DNA of 20,162 nucleotides from the IMG/VR virus record IMGVR_UViG_3300040856_002369, positions 1 through 20,162 of that record; one strand, given 5' to 3'. The notes below the pieces were generated by a model. The model searched no databases. It had not been told where the DNA came from and saw only the letters and a list, made by a program, of their open reading frames with translations. The DNA comes from a virus. Shown here piece by piece: positions 1 through 9,289 of the stretch (its first letter is position 1; the number at the start of each line of letters is the position of its first letter). The position numbers and the translations under genes are program-made.

Positions 1-69
1 GTCAATAACAGCCTTGGCTACTGGCTTTGGTGGGTTTTTGCCGGGGGCACCACAACATCGTACTTTCAT
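1..69 (-). CDS. Start of an unidentified late gene (truncated by window edge)
   Basis: An ATG lies one base after the portal stop codon (TGA-T-ATG) and opens a reading frame that runs off the window, giving only 23 residues that begin MKVRCCGAPGK. An AGGAAT stretch inside the last portal codons can serve as its ribosome site. The tight spacing matches the other junctions of this operon, so it is probably the next late gene after the portal. In P22-like and related phages that position often holds a scaffold, head or connector protein. The 23 residues (two adjacent cysteines, then Lys/Pro-rich) are too few to assign a family. Confidence 0.55.
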   Translation of the reverse strand, partial: MKVRCCGAPGKNPPKPVAKAVID

Positions 70-70
70 A

Positions 71-2518
71 TCATCTATTCCTATCGAAGCGTTGCTTCAT
101 CAGTTCACGTTCAAGGGCCGCGTCAATGCGCGCTTGAGTTTGCCGCTCTTGGCTGGCAAGGCGCTGCTGGAACTCCGTCGCCTTGTTCTGCATCCGTTGC
201 TGGTCAAGAGCCAGTTCTTGCTGGTCCATCTGAGCATCCATTTGTTGCTTCTGAGCATCCAACTGCAACTCCTGTTGCTTCAATTGTACCAGAGGATCAG
301 GCTGTTGCTGACCGGCACCCGATACTTGTGCAGTCAGTTGCTTCAGATTCTGGAACTCTTGAGCATTCAGGCGGGCTACCATGGACTCTAATTCTAGCTC
401 CATGTCCGGCGTCAGAGCCTGACCACCCGTCTGCTGCATCAACATCGCCGTAGCCATCTCCTGCGACTTGATCTTTACATGCTCCATAATATGCTTCTGT
501 AGCGAAATAGCCGACTGCGGCATTGCTTGAAGCGTGGGCGACGTGCCAAACGTCAAATGCGCAAGTATATGCGCGTCATGATCCTGCCCCTCGAACGCTT
601 TCAACTGCACGTTATCCAGAGAATCAATGTTCTCCTGCGCAGGGTCCTTTGGAATAGGATCGTCGGACGAGGGCGCTATCAACACTTTATCAATGTCTCT
701 TATCCCCAGTGCCTCGTACATGCGACGGTAAGCCTCGTGCAGGTCGTGCATTTGCGGTGCCTGCATGGCCATTTCAAGCTGAGACTGCGCCAAAGCAATC
801 CGCTGAGCTTGTGAAAATACGTTCGGGTTGGATACAGGAACAACGTCCACGCGGTCGTCAAAATCCTGCGCCATGATAGTACGGTCACCGCCTTCTACCG
901 CAAACGGGTACTCCTGAGGCAGATATTCCGACATGACACGCGCCAGAAGCTTAAACTCTTGGCGCATGCTGTAATGCAACCGCTTGTGGACAGCACTCAT
1001 GACCCGTGAGCCCTGTTCCAAGAGCGCAACAGTCGTGCCTACCGGTGCCTGCTGATTGCCGTCACCGACCTTCATGTCCGTGATCGTGGCGAAACGACGA
1101 CCCGCATCTACCACAAAACCTAATAACTGGAACAAGGTGCCGTCAGGCCCCTTGAAGGGCAACGGCATCAGAGAGTCTCTAATGGCACCTCCGGGGGCGT
1201 CAACGTCTCTGAATTCTCCCGGTTGCAAGGGCTCCTCATCATCTCTAACTCGGAGACCGCGAGCTTTAAATCCAGCAGGAAGATTAGAAAGAGTGCCAGC
1301 GTCAATAAGCTGACGAAGGGCAGCAGTCGCGGTTCTTGAGAGGCCCCCAATCGTGTGAATAAGTCCGAGCCCATAGAAACCAAACCCCGGCAAAAACTTG
1401 TAGTGAACAAAATACTGAATTTTTCGCTTCAGTTCGTCTTCTTCACGGTAGTTACGACGAACAGACAAAATTTGCCCGTTGTCTTCGCTAATGGTCACCA
1501 CATAAGGCACCTTAATGCCCGTCGGCTCACCATCTTCCCCCATGTCCTCAAAGCCCGCTAGGTCAAGCTCTACATGGCATTCCAGTAGCGTGCAATCATA
1601 ATCAATGTTGCTGTGCTCCATGCCGCCAATCTTGTCTAGCTCATCCGTCACCTCATTAGAATTAGGCAGGCTAGGCAACACAGAAACATCACGATAAAAC
1701 CCCATGACCTGACGCTTGCGCAAATCATTCAAGGGCATCTTCACAACTTGCGTGATATTCGGGCAAGAGTCCAAATCACTCGCACCATATGGCACGACAA
1801 TGTCCTCCGCAGGGACAAACTTGCTCACCGCACGGTCAATGGTCTCGTCGTAATACACCTTCTTGAACGTAGAACCCGCCAGCGGCAAATAAAACAACAT
1901 CTGGTCAAATTCAGGCGTGTAATCCTCCATCACATCCGTGATGTAGTAATTCATAAACTCCTTAACACGCATGGCCTGCGCTTCACGGTCCTTTGTCTTC
2001 TCCCCAATAACCGTCGTGCGAACAGGCCCAGAAGGGGGCAGCAACTCATTGAATGCCTGCGCTTGAAACTGCGTGGCCGCCTCCGCCATCAAAGGGTGCG
2101 TGACACCCGTGGCACCGCGGAATGGCATTGTGCGGTCTTCATAGGTGTATCCAAGAAGTTCCAAACCTTTAGAATACGCGTCTTCCCACTCAGAACGAGA
2201 CGCCTTATTGGCCTCAAACTCACCTAAAAGCTCTGAAGCCAGAGCGCCGAGTTCACGGTCGTCCAAATCCTCCGCAAGGTTTCGGTAAAAATCACCCTCA
2301 TCGACCCCAAGCATCGCCATAGGGTCAAAGTCCACAATAACACCGCCATCGTCAGACTCCTCAATCTCAATCCCTTCGGGAAGAAGCGCGTTGCCCTCAA
2401 ACGTGCCCGGGGCCGCTAGCTCTATGTCTAACTCCATGTCCTCTTCAGTAACTTCCGGCATCATTGCCGTGCTGTCCATCAGCGAGGAAAGAATCGCTTT
2501 ATCGTCACCGTTAGCCAT
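71..2518 (-). CDS. Portal protein (P22-like size class)
   Basis: This 815-residue protein is the dodecameric head vertex through which DNA is packaged and ejected. It has an acidic N-terminal arm (about residues 20-75, many Glu/Asp), then the portal core starting near residue 80 with segments such as EWEDAYSKGLELLGYTYEDR and FRGATGVTHPLMAEA. A mixed core follows and contains FFYGLGL-type and DMKVGDGNQQAPVGTT segments typical of large podovirus portals. The last 80 or so residues are Gln/Lys-rich and strongly coiled-coil, like the barrel of the P22 portal. Its start codon overlaps the preceding stop by one base (TGATG), implying translational coupling with the polyvalent protein. Size and position after terL support the call; the exact family (P22 type or a marine relative) is inferred. 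Confidence 0.85.
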   Translation of the reverse strand: MANGDDKAILSSLMDSTAMMPEVTEEDMELDIELAAPGTFEGNALLPEGIEIEESDDGGVIVDFDPMAMLGVDEGDFYRNLAEDLDDRELGALASELLGEFEANKASRSEWEDAYSKGLELLGYTYEDRTMPFRGATGVTHPLMAEAATQFQAQAFNELLPPSGPVRTTVIGEKTKDREAQAMRVKEFMNYYITDVMEDYTPEFDQMLFYLPLAGSTFKKVYYDETIDRAVSKFVPAEDIVVPYGASDLDSCPNITQVVKMPLNDLRKRQVMGFYRDVSVLPSLPNSNEVTDELDKIGGMEHSNIDYDCTLLECHVELDLAGFEDMGEDGEPTGIKVPYVVTISEDNGQILSVRRNYREEDELKRKIQYFVHYKFLPGFGFYGLGLIHTIGGLSRTATAALRQLIDAGTLSNLPAGFKARGLRVRDDEEPLQPGEFRDVDAPGGAIRDSLMPLPFKGPDGTLFQLLGFVVDAGRRFATITDMKVGDGNQQAPVGTTVALLEQGSRVMSAVHKRLHYSMRQEFKLLARVMSEYLPQEYPFAVEGGDRTIMAQDFDDRVDVVPVSNPNVFSQAQRIALAQSQLEMAMQAPQMHDLHEAYRRMYEALGIRDIDKVLIAPSSDDPIPKDPAQENIDSLDNVQLKAFEGQDHDAHILAHLTFGTSPTLQAMPQSAISLQKHIMEHVKIKSQEMATAMLMQQTGGQALTPDMELELESMVARLNAQEFQNLKQLTAQVSGAGQQQPDPLVQLKQQELQLDAQKQQMDAQMDQQELALDQQRMQNKATEFQQRLASQERQTQARIDAALERELMKQRFDRNR

Positions 2519-5500
2519 CAGGCTCTCCTACTTGTGTATGGGGCAAACGCGCCCATGCCGCGTCTTATAACTGGGGTATTGAACATCGCATTGGCCCGCG
2601 GCACAAGGGCCGCGACGCCTCCGCCGTTAGCGTAATTAGCATACGGCTTAACTTCTGGCGAAGAATACGCTTTTTCCATCTCAGGCGTTATCTTTAACAG
2701 CCATACAGACATCACGGCTTTTTCTTTTTCCGAATCCTTCGGAGTAAGGAGGATCCCTCCTCTACGCAATTCACCATTGTATTGCTTTCGTTTAGCCAGC
2801 TTTTTTACATAGGGCGCAAGAACATTGTCGTAAAATTTAAACTTTTTGCCCCCGTATTTTCTGTTTTCTATGTCATCCGTGGTAAAGGCTATGTATTCTA
2901 ACCCGCTATCTACTGCTTCTTTTAATGCCCGACGAAAACCAACTTCATGCCAGTTGTCCTTAAGCGGCGCATCTGGAACTGTTCCTGATATTTGTCCGCC
3001 CGAGTAGATTGCGTCTCTGATCTCAGGTGCTCCGATGTTGTATTGTGACTTCAATGTTTTTTTAACATCCTTGACCACGCCTTTCTTGAATTTGTCTTTG
3101 AGGTCTTTTAGCTCCTCTGGGTCAGCATCTGGTATAGCCGGTACTCCCATCCTGTAATTAAGCACATTGTCGTCAAGCTTATCGAAAAATTTCTGACGCT
3201 TATCGGGATCTTCAATAGATTTTGCCACCAAGGAATTATATTCAGGCCGTATTTCCTCCATACTCGACCTAAAAGCATTCAATTTAACGTCGGTAAAATC
3301 CCCCCTGTCTACACCATAAGCTTCCGCTATATCAAATAAAACAGTTAAATCGTTAGCGTACTCGTTTGCAGCTTGGTGCCAATCAGATTGAATTTCATCC
3401 ACATATAGCGCTTCTACGGGCTTATCCCCATCATAAACGGTACGCTCATTTAGACGAATATGAACAACCGTCTCTTCAGGGAGCCCCTTGTGATAACTCG
3501 GGATGCCGGGACTTTTACTGGCCCTCATTCCTTCGGGATCTGGGGTGGTTGTAACGGCAATTGTTCTTGGCGATCTTGCCTTTTCAATCGTATAGCCCTC
3601 GGGAGCCGCTCTGTTTAAAGTGTAGGCAGTCTCATGAAAACCTTTTACAAAGTTGTCCGACAAAGGCCGCGAAAGGTCGTCATCCACCGAGTTAATATGG
3701 TCTAGTATTTCTTGTTTAGTGTACTTTTTTGAATCGTCTAAAAACGAAGGAAGATCAAGCCTTTCTAAATCCTCTTGCTTGATGCCCGCGTTTTTAATTA
3801 ACCCCAGCATCTGAGGGCCCGTGCCCTTTTCTTGCTTTAGGGAAGAAACAACATCCGGTATTGAACTAGGAAAAGAAACAGGCGGGGGCTCAATGTTGGG
3901 TAAATCCCCCCTCAAAGCGCCCATGTTGACAGGGTACACCCGCCTTTCTTTCGGGCCATAGGCCGTTAAAACTTCTGATTGGTATAGGTCCGGTTTTTCC
4001 TGAATATAGCTAGAAAAAACACTTTCCCTTTGTAACCCCAAAGGAGATCGTGTTGCTTGCTCTATGTCATAAGGATATCTGGCTTGCGCGGCTTCATATT
4101 GAAGTCTAGGAGAAGGTATCTCTTCGTTGGCAAGCATTTCTCTGGCCTTGACTTTCGCGCTAAAACCTTGAGGAGATAGCACTTGACTTAAATCTGTTGT
4201 GGCTGGGCGAACAAACCCCTCTTTTTGAGAAATATAGTCTTGTATTGCCGCACTGAAATGTCTTTCGGGGCCCCCAAAAAAAGAAGGCTTTCCCCCAACC
4301 CCTGTTTTGACCACAAAAGAATCCGTTGTGGCATTGTACAAAACAGGCGATCCACCCTCCTTTTCTCCGCGGGCTGCGTCAAAAATAGGGGACGTGGAAG
4401 CAGGCCAAAAAACAACTTCTTTATCTTTAAGTTCAGGGTATGCTTCAAACCCGTTGTCCCACTCTATTACTTCACCCAGTTTTCGGGAAGACTCTCTGCC
4501 AGAAGCAGTTTCAGGAATTAAATCATTCTCAACATACTCATTAAATTTGTCGAACTTTAAACCGCCTTCACCATGAATAGGTATGAAAACTCCGGGTTTG
4601 TTTTCCAGCGTGCGAATAACCCCTGTTCTGCGATATATAGCGTCATCACGACGCCCTGCGTTAAACATCTCTTCCGCATCATCCACAGCCTTCTTAAACC
4701 GGCCTGACGCTCCAGAGCCACCCATCATGCCCAAGATAGTTCCGGTTTCTCCCGCCGTCATCGCCGCCGTTGCAGGCGACATCATGGCCGGAACAGACAG
4801 CATTAACTCTTCCGCCCCCACCACCTGACCAGTCTTAGGATCGTAAACCCGCTCCTCGCCAGCAAGCGCCGCTTCACCAGAAATACCCATCCGGCGAACC
4901 AAACCCTGCAACGCATCCGGTGCAGAAGACAACGCTTCCATGACCGCGGCACGGGCCTCTGGGTCCCGAAGCAACCCCTTAAACGACGCAAGTCCCTGAA
5001 GTGCCTCAGGGACCGCCGCTTCTACATCACCATACTGCCCCGGAGTAACCACGCGCTCAACTTGACCCGCTTCAGGACTCTCAACAACACGCTCTTCGTA
5101 AGGCTTCTCAACCTCCCGACGAAACGGCATCAAAGGACTAAGCAAACGACCTATGCCAGAAGCCTCAGGGCCAAAACCATACTCGTAATCCTTTACAGCA
5201 CCACCCTCCGCATAACCCCGCATCTCATAGCTCTCCTGCGGCGTCATAAACGTGGCTTCCTTGCCTTCAATCATCTGACCAATGATACGCTCCGCCTCTT
5301 CCCGAGTCTTAGCAGGAATCTGCATACCAAGCTCATTGTTGCGAAGATCCATCTCCTTGCCAGCAAACTTGCCACCAAGAACCTCTCGGATGTAATCCGT
5401 GTCTAAATACTCTCTGGCCTGAATGGCTTTCTTCGCCGTAGCAGGACTCTCCGCATTCGCCGCTAACCAACCTAACGCCAAATGACGCGCCGCATCACCA

Positions 5501-5625
5501 CGACCGTCCAACTCCTCCTTGGCACCATACTTCTTGCCAAGACTAGACGCCCAGTCAAGGTCCGCAGCCTTGATACCTACAAGCTTAGAGACAAACGCCT
5601 CAATGCCGGGACGATCGTACTGCAT
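2518..5625 (-). CDS. Large phage polyvalent-type protein (probable virion or injected protein)
   Basis: This is a 1035-residue multidomain protein. Residues about 30-105 carry DGRGDAARHLALGW followed by MDLRNNELG, resembling the D-A-x-R-H ... MD-x-x-NN-x-x-G signature of DUF6973-like domains. Residues about 270-305 are an Ala/Met/Gly-rich hydrophobic stretch. Residues about 720-935 contain the signature of a domain that recurs in large phage polyvalent proteins: VDEIQSDWHQ near 742, KDNWHEVGFRRAL near 888 and FYDNVLAPYVKKLAKR near 925. Such proteins are thought to enter the host with the DNA or act in the capsid; the catalytic activity of this domain is not established. Two Gly-Gly motifs (GYAEGGAV near 138, YANGGGV near 1000) match one in the neighbouring protein. 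The downstream two thirds is visibly more A+T-rich than residues 1-320, suggesting mosaic origin. Start and stop overlap both neighbours by one base. Confidence 0.65.
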   Translation of the reverse strand: MQYDRPGIEAFVSKLVGIKAADLDWASSLGKKYGAKEELDGRGDAARHLALGWLAANAESPATAKKAIQAREYLDTDYIREVLGGKFAGKEMDLRNNELGMQIPAKTREEAERIIGQMIEGKEATFMTPQESYEMRGYAEGGAVKDYEYGFGPEASGIGRLLSPLMPFRREVEKPYEERVVESPEAGQVERVVTPGQYGDVEAAVPEALQGLASFKGLLRDPEARAAVMEALSSAPDALQGLVRRMGISGEAALAGEERVYDPKTGQVVGAEELMLSVPAMMSPATAAMTAGETGTILGMMGGSGASGRFKKAVDDAEEMFNAGRRDDAIYRRTGVIRTLENKPGVFIPIHGEGGLKFDKFNEYVENDLIPETASGRESSRKLGEVIEWDNGFEAYPELKDKEVVFWPASTSPIFDAARGEKEGGSPVLYNATTDSFVVKTGVGGKPSFFGGPERHFSAAIQDYISQKEGFVRPATTDLSQVLSPQGFSAKVKAREMLANEEIPSPRLQYEAAQARYPYDIEQATRSPLGLQRESVFSSYIQEKPDLYQSEVLTAYGPKERRVYPVNMGALRGDLPNIEPPPVSFPSSIPDVVSSLKQEKGTGPQMLGLIKNAGIKQEDLERLDLPSFLDDSKKYTKQEILDHINSVDDDLSRPLSDNFVKGFHETAYTLNRAAPEGYTIEKARSPRTIAVTTTPDPEGMRASKSPGIPSYHKGLPEETVVHIRLNERTVYDGDKPVEALYVDEIQSDWHQAANEYANDLTVLFDIAEAYGVDRGDFTDVKLNAFRSSMEEIRPEYNSLVAKSIEDPDKRQKFFDKLDDNVLNYRMGVPAIPDADPEELKDLKDKFKKGVVKDVKKTLKSQYNIGAPEIRDAIYSGGQISGTVPDAPLKDNWHEVGFRRALKEAVDSGLEYIAFTTDDIENRKYGGKKFKFYDNVLAPYVKKLAKRKQYNGELRRGGILLTPKDSEKEKAVMSVWLLKITPEMEKAYSSPEVKPYANYANGGGVAALVPRANAMFNTPVIRRGMGAFAPYTSRRA

Positions 5626-7661
5626 CAGCGACGAGCCATCGGCATGATACCCTGTTGCATCGTGGGCATTGGCCCTTGGCCCGTGGGCCGTGGTTGCATG
5701 GCCTTCAACGTCCGACGAAGGGCCGCGGCCCGTCGCTCTTGGCTCACGGCTTCTGGGGATTGATATTGCATCAAAAACGACTCAATGCCTTGGCCCGTTA
5801 CAGGAGAATCCTGCATGGACGAAACAATACCTCCGTCCGCAAAGCGAAGTTGAGCACGAAGAGCATTCGCTCTTCTTTGCGCTGCCGCTTGCCCTGCTCG
5901 TTCCGCCTGTGCCGCTTCCGCTGCTTTTTCTGCGGCTATCGCGGCAAAAGGGTCCACTGCACGGCCAGTAGTAACAGTGCTAATTCCGTTGAGGAGAAGA
6001 TTTGAGGAAACAACCGGACGTTCTGCCGAAGCGGTAGCCCCTTCTTGAACTGTGTCAACATAAGGCTTGTCCGCATAGTAGGCTCTATCGATGCCAGTAG
6101 GGCCTCCAAAAAGGCCTCTAGAAGGCTGCGCTCCCTCCTGCATAGGCACCGCCGCTCCCACCTGCTGGGTAGATAACGTACCGCCCCCTGCTTGGGCAGG
6201 GGCTGCCGTTGGGGCTGCCGTTGGGGCTGGCGTCGGCGTCGGAAGGCCGCCAAAAGTTAACTGCGGCTCAGGGACTGGGGGTGGCGTCGGCGTCGGCGTC
6301 GGTGTAATTGCCGGAGCTGGCGTCGTTGTTGGAGATGGCGCAAGAGTAGAAGGCTGGTTGTAGAAAATATTGTCCCCAGCAAACGCCGCCCTTGCTTGGT
6401 CAATCAAAGATTCGTGCAACGGTGACCGTCCTATTCCAAAGCCCCCTATAGACATTTCGTACAGGTCATCCCGAGACAGGCCTTCAGTTATCAATCGGCC
6501 TTGCTCGTCAATAAGACCCATGTCCACGTATCGCTGAATCTGATCCTTCTGGCCGGGCGTCGTACCCATTGTGTTTACATCGTACAGATCGAAATACACG
6601 TCTTGGGGAGTTCTCGGGCCGCTAGGCCCGTGACCGAACGTCAGATTTTGGGTTTGTGCCTGTTCGTTTTGGGTTTGTGCCTGTTCGTTTTGCAGGCGCC
6701 AAGAATTCATTTCTGCTTGGGTAGAAGGCATTCCCGCCGAAACCCAATCGTTGTACCACTGTTGTTGGTCGGCAGTGGCCGTGCCATCGTTTACCCGGGA
6801 AATAATGAAGTCTTTGTTTGCGTTCCACTGCGCTTCTGTGTTCCCACCAATACCCATAATTTCTTCAGCAATGGTGCCGCCGCCGCTAACACCACCTCCA
6901 GCAGGAGTGGTTTCTGGGCCCGGGAGCGGCTCGACAGGCGTCGCCGGGGTAGGTTCATACACTAAGGTGGGGGTGGCCCCTACAGGCGGTTGGTAAGGGT
7001 ATACCAAACCAACATCTCCTGAATAAGGGTCCGTTTTCTCATACGGCGCATACGGATCATACGTGTCATAAAGGTTTGGCTGCTCCGTCGCCGAAACCAA
7101 AATGTCCTCCGACGAAAAGTAAGGTTGCTCCGCTGTGCCACCCGTCGGAGGCTGGCCGATAAATACCGGTCTCGTGGTTATTGACCCGTCATAACTGCTG
7201 CCGGGCTGACTCACACCGCCTAAACCGTACTGGTTTAGATACGTTTGCGAGGGTGTGAAACCGCCCTGCTCTTTGGCATTGTCCAGAGCAACCAGAAGAG
7301 CTTTAAAGCGCCTTTCGTTTTCTGCATTAAGGCCTTCTAACACAAAATCTTCGGTGTAATTAAAGTTGGGGTCGTTCCAAAGCTTAGCCAGCCATGTGGG
7401 ATCCGACTGCTCTACGCCTTTTGCCCAATCAATAAACCAGTCGTAGTCGTCTCCCGTGATTAGACCTAAAGCTTTAAGGGTCTCAAACATCTGCCGGTTG
7501 GTCGTGTCAGGCATAAAGTTCAAGAGGTTGTTTTCGTAAGTCACATAGGAAGGTAGTTGTTTCGGGCCGCCATAGTTCGGGCCGCCATAGTAATTACCGC
7601 CACCATAGTAATTACCGCCACCATAGTAATTACCGCCACCCACATTGACTGGAGCTACCAT
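5625..7661 (-). CDS. Pro/Thr/Ala-rich modular protein, probable virion component
   Basis: I chose the ATG at 7661 (MVAPVNVGGG..., 678 residues) because it lies 5 nt after the terL stop, with GGGTAA upstream. A frame extending to 7715 would run far into terL. No family is recognised. The N-terminus has three identical GGNYYG repeats (three perfect 18-bp DNA units). Residues about 45-130 look globular and helical (WFIDWAKGVEQ, WLAKLWNDPNF). Two tandem NEQAQTQ copies follow near 330. Long linkers rich in TP and PA repeats lie around 455-515. An Ala-rich helical segment precedes RFADGGIV near 605. Modular composition between terL and the portal operon suggests a structural or ejected protein. The low-complexity parts resemble flexible linkers; no enzymatic motif is visible. 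Confidence 0.7.
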   Translation of the reverse strand: MVAPVNVGGGNYYGGGNYYGGGNYYGGPNYGGPKQLPSYVTYENNLLNFMPDTTNRQMFETLKALGLITGDDYDWFIDWAKGVEQSDPTWLAKLWNDPNFNYTEDFVLEGLNAENERRFKALLVALDNAKEQGGFTPSQTYLNQYGLGGVSQPGSSYDGSITTRPVFIGQPPTGGTAEQPYFSSEDILVSATEQPNLYDTYDPYAPYEKTDPYSGDVGLVYPYQPPVGATPTLVYEPTPATPVEPLPGPETTPAGGGVSGGGTIAEEIMGIGGNTEAQWNANKDFIISRVNDGTATADQQQWYNDWVSAGMPSTQAEMNSWRLQNEQAQTQNEQAQTQNLTFGHGPSGPRTPQDVYFDLYDVNTMGTTPGQKDQIQRYVDMGLIDEQGRLITEGLSRDDLYEMSIGGFGIGRSPLHESLIDQARAAFAGDNIFYNQPSTLAPSPTTTPAPAITPTPTPTPPPVPEPQLTFGGLPTPTPAPTAAPTAAPAQAGGGTLSTQQVGAAVPMQEGAQPSRGLFGGPTGIDRAYYADKPYVDTVQEGATASAERPVVSSNLLLNGISTVTTGRAVDPFAAIAAEKAAEAAQAERAGQAAAQRRANALRAQLRFADGGIVSSMQDSPVTGQGIESFLMQYQSPEAVSQERRAAALRRTLKAMQPRPTGQGPMPTMQQGIMPMARR
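6646..6687. repeat. Two 21-bp coding repeats
   Basis: Two perfect tandem 21-bp units containing GGGTTTGTGCCTGTTCG encode NEQAQTQ twice in the Pro/Thr-rich protein. Confidence 0.85.
7585..7638. repeat. Three 18-bp coding repeats
   Basis: Three perfect tandem units beginning CCATAGTAATTACCG encode the N-terminal GGNYYG repeats of the Pro/Thr-rich protein. Degenerate units continue to the left (7561-7584). Exact identity suggests recent slippage. Confidence 0.85.
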
Positions 7662-7666
7662 AAGAT

Positions 7667-9136
7667 TTACCCGTAGTATTGCATCGGCCTTATGTGAGCG
7701 TCTTCGTCGCCCCAATCATCCGACGGCAGTTGTACAAAATTTCCTTGTCGATAACGCATTAACGCCTGAGTCGTACTGTCTACCAAATCGTCATGCTCCC
7801 CATTGGGAAAAGCCGCGCATTCCTCCACGACTTCCTCGGCCCAAGACTCGTCCGGTGCCCAAATCATGCCGCTCTCAAATAACGGAGAAACAGCATAAAC
7901 CCTTGACACCTTGTCGTTACCTCGACTAGGGGTAAAGTTTACCACAGGAATGCCCATATTTCGTAATTCATGCGTCAAAGGCAAACCACTAGCTTTCGCT
8001 TCAATAATCACTGTTTCAGGGTCCCAAAACCGATAGCTCTCTAACGCCACCTGTTTCAGTTCAGGAAATTCCCAACGGCCCTTCTTCGCGTCCAGCAAAA
8101 TCAAATTTGGCGGCCCGCCCTCCTCAGGATAGAAAACACCCCACGTCGTGATCGCCGAATAGTCAGAACGCGTGTTTTTAGAGAACGCCGTGTCATAACT
8201 CTGGATCACGTAATGCAACTGTGGAACAGAGGGCTTATCCCAAATTTTCCACCACTCCCGCTTGATAATCGCGTTCTCATCACCCGTCGGGTTTTGCTGA
8301 TACTGAGCATTCCACTTCGGTTGCGGAATGGACGCCTTGACCGCCTGCATTTCCTCAAAAGACCAGAACTCCGGCCAAACAGGCTTGCCAGAAGGCAACT
8401 CCATCGGGAACTCAATGACTTCCCACTTGTCCGCCAACGCATCTCGACCCTGCGCTTTGATCAATTGGCCCGTCAAATCCTTTTCGTGCCACCGCGTCAT
8501 CACCACAATAATGGCTCCGCCCGGCTGCAAACGCTGACGAGGACCACCCGTGTACCAGTCCCACGCATCATCGAAACCGTTCATCGACATCGCCGTCTGC
8601 TCCGAGTGCGGATCGTCAATAATGATCAAATCACCACCGCGGCCCGCCAAGTTTGAGCCAACGCCCACGCCGTAGTACATGCCACCTTTGGCCGTGTCCC
8701 ACCGACCGCTGGCTTTTGAATCCGCTGACAGGGCGGCGTCCGGGAATATGTCTAAATAATCCTCCCGTTCAAGCAGGTTTTTGACCTTTCGACCAAAGTT
8801 GACCGCAAGCTCCGTGGTGTGCGTAGCCTGAATAATCTTCATCGCGGGCTTTTTGCCAATCATCCACGCCGGAAACAAGAAACTGGCGAACTCAGACTTG
8901 GTGTGGCGCGGCGGCATGTTGATGATCAGGCGCTTTAAATCCCCGTTTGCCACCCTTTCCAGCTTTTCGGCCATGATTTTGTGGTGCTTGCCCGCAATGA
9001 ACTCAGGCCACATGGCGTTCACAAAGGTCAGAAAGTTGTTTTGAGCGGCCTCGACCCGCTCAATCTGAGCAAGCCGGTATTCAAGCTTCAGAATCTTCTC
9101 TTCTAGCTCTTCTTGGGTCTGAAAAGTAGCCGACAT
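7667..9136 (-). CDS. terL: Terminase large subunit (ATPase and nuclease)
   Basis: This 489-residue packaging motor works at the portal vertex: it pumps DNA into the procapsid and cuts concatemers. An N-terminal helical segment (1-35) leads into the ATPase. The ATPase has a variant Walker A MPPRHTKSE (74-82), an AThTTEL segment near 104, Walker B IIIDDP (171-176) and the coupling motif TRWHE (214-218). The RNase H-like nuclease follows, with Asp315 in YDTAFSKNTRSDYSA, Glu379 in IIEAKASG and Asp449/450/453 in HDDLVDS. All expected acidic residues are present and the length is normal. The start has GAGGG about 7-11 nt upstream. It is first in the late operon. The terS gene is not adjacent but about 5.6 kb away (14743-15408), which is unusual. 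Confidence 0.95.
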   Translation of the reverse strand: MSATFQTQEELEEKILKLEYRLAQIERVEAAQNNFLTFVNAMWPEFIAGKHHKIMAEKLERVANGDLKRLIINMPPRHTKSEFASFLFPAWMIGKKPAMKIIQATHTTELAVNFGRKVKNLLEREDYLDIFPDAALSADSKASGRWDTAKGGMYYGVGVGSNLAGRGGDLIIIDDPHSEQTAMSMNGFDDAWDWYTGGPRQRLQPGGAIIVVMTRWHEKDLTGQLIKAQGRDALADKWEVIEFPMELPSGKPVWPEFWSFEEMQAVKASIPQPKWNAQYQQNPTGDENAIIKREWWKIWDKPSVPQLHYVIQSYDTAFSKNTRSDYSAITTWGVFYPEEGGPPNLILLDAKKGRWEFPELKQVALESYRFWDPETVIIEAKASGLPLTHELRNMGIPVVNFTPSRGNDKVSRVYAVSPLFESGMIWAPDESWAEEVVEECAAFPNGEHDDLVDSTTQALMRYRQGNFVQLPSDDWGDEDAHIRPMQYYG

Positions 9137-9154
9137 TTAGCGCCCTCGGAGGCT

Positions 9155-9163
9155 TATACGATA
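9155..9163. promoter_or_regulatory. TATACGATA element before terL
   Basis: This nonamer is one base different from the TATGCGATA element found before the early-type units. Here it is only 19 nt from the start codon rather than 43-55 nt and lacks the CTTTGGGAG word, so late control may differ. Confidence 0.4.
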
Positions 9164-9270
9164 GTGCCTAGCTTACAACATTATTTAAGCTATGTATAAG
9201 ATCGATAAGTTTTAAAAATTTTTAAAATTTTACCCCCGTCTGGGTCTCTTTTGGACGTTTTTTAATCAAA

Positions 9271-9289
9271 GGTGACAATTTTTGTCACC
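9271..9289. promoter_or_regulatory. GGTGACA palindrome, operator-like
   Basis: GGTGACA-ATTTT-TGTCACC has perfect 7-bp arms and lies 135 bp before terL, next to A+T-rich DNA (9209-9232). It has no T-run on the plus strand and only a broken one on the minus strand. I favour an operator for the late operon over a terminator. Confidence 0.45.

Noticed and set aside
7585-7638. The 18-bp tandem units as a CRISPR array
   Set aside because: There are no spacers between the units; they are in-frame coding repeats giving GGNYYG.
7662-7715. Upstream ATG extending the Pro/Thr-rich protein by 18 codons
   Set aside because: It would overlap terL by 49 nt with no ribosome site, while the ATG at 7661 lies 5 nt after the terL stop.
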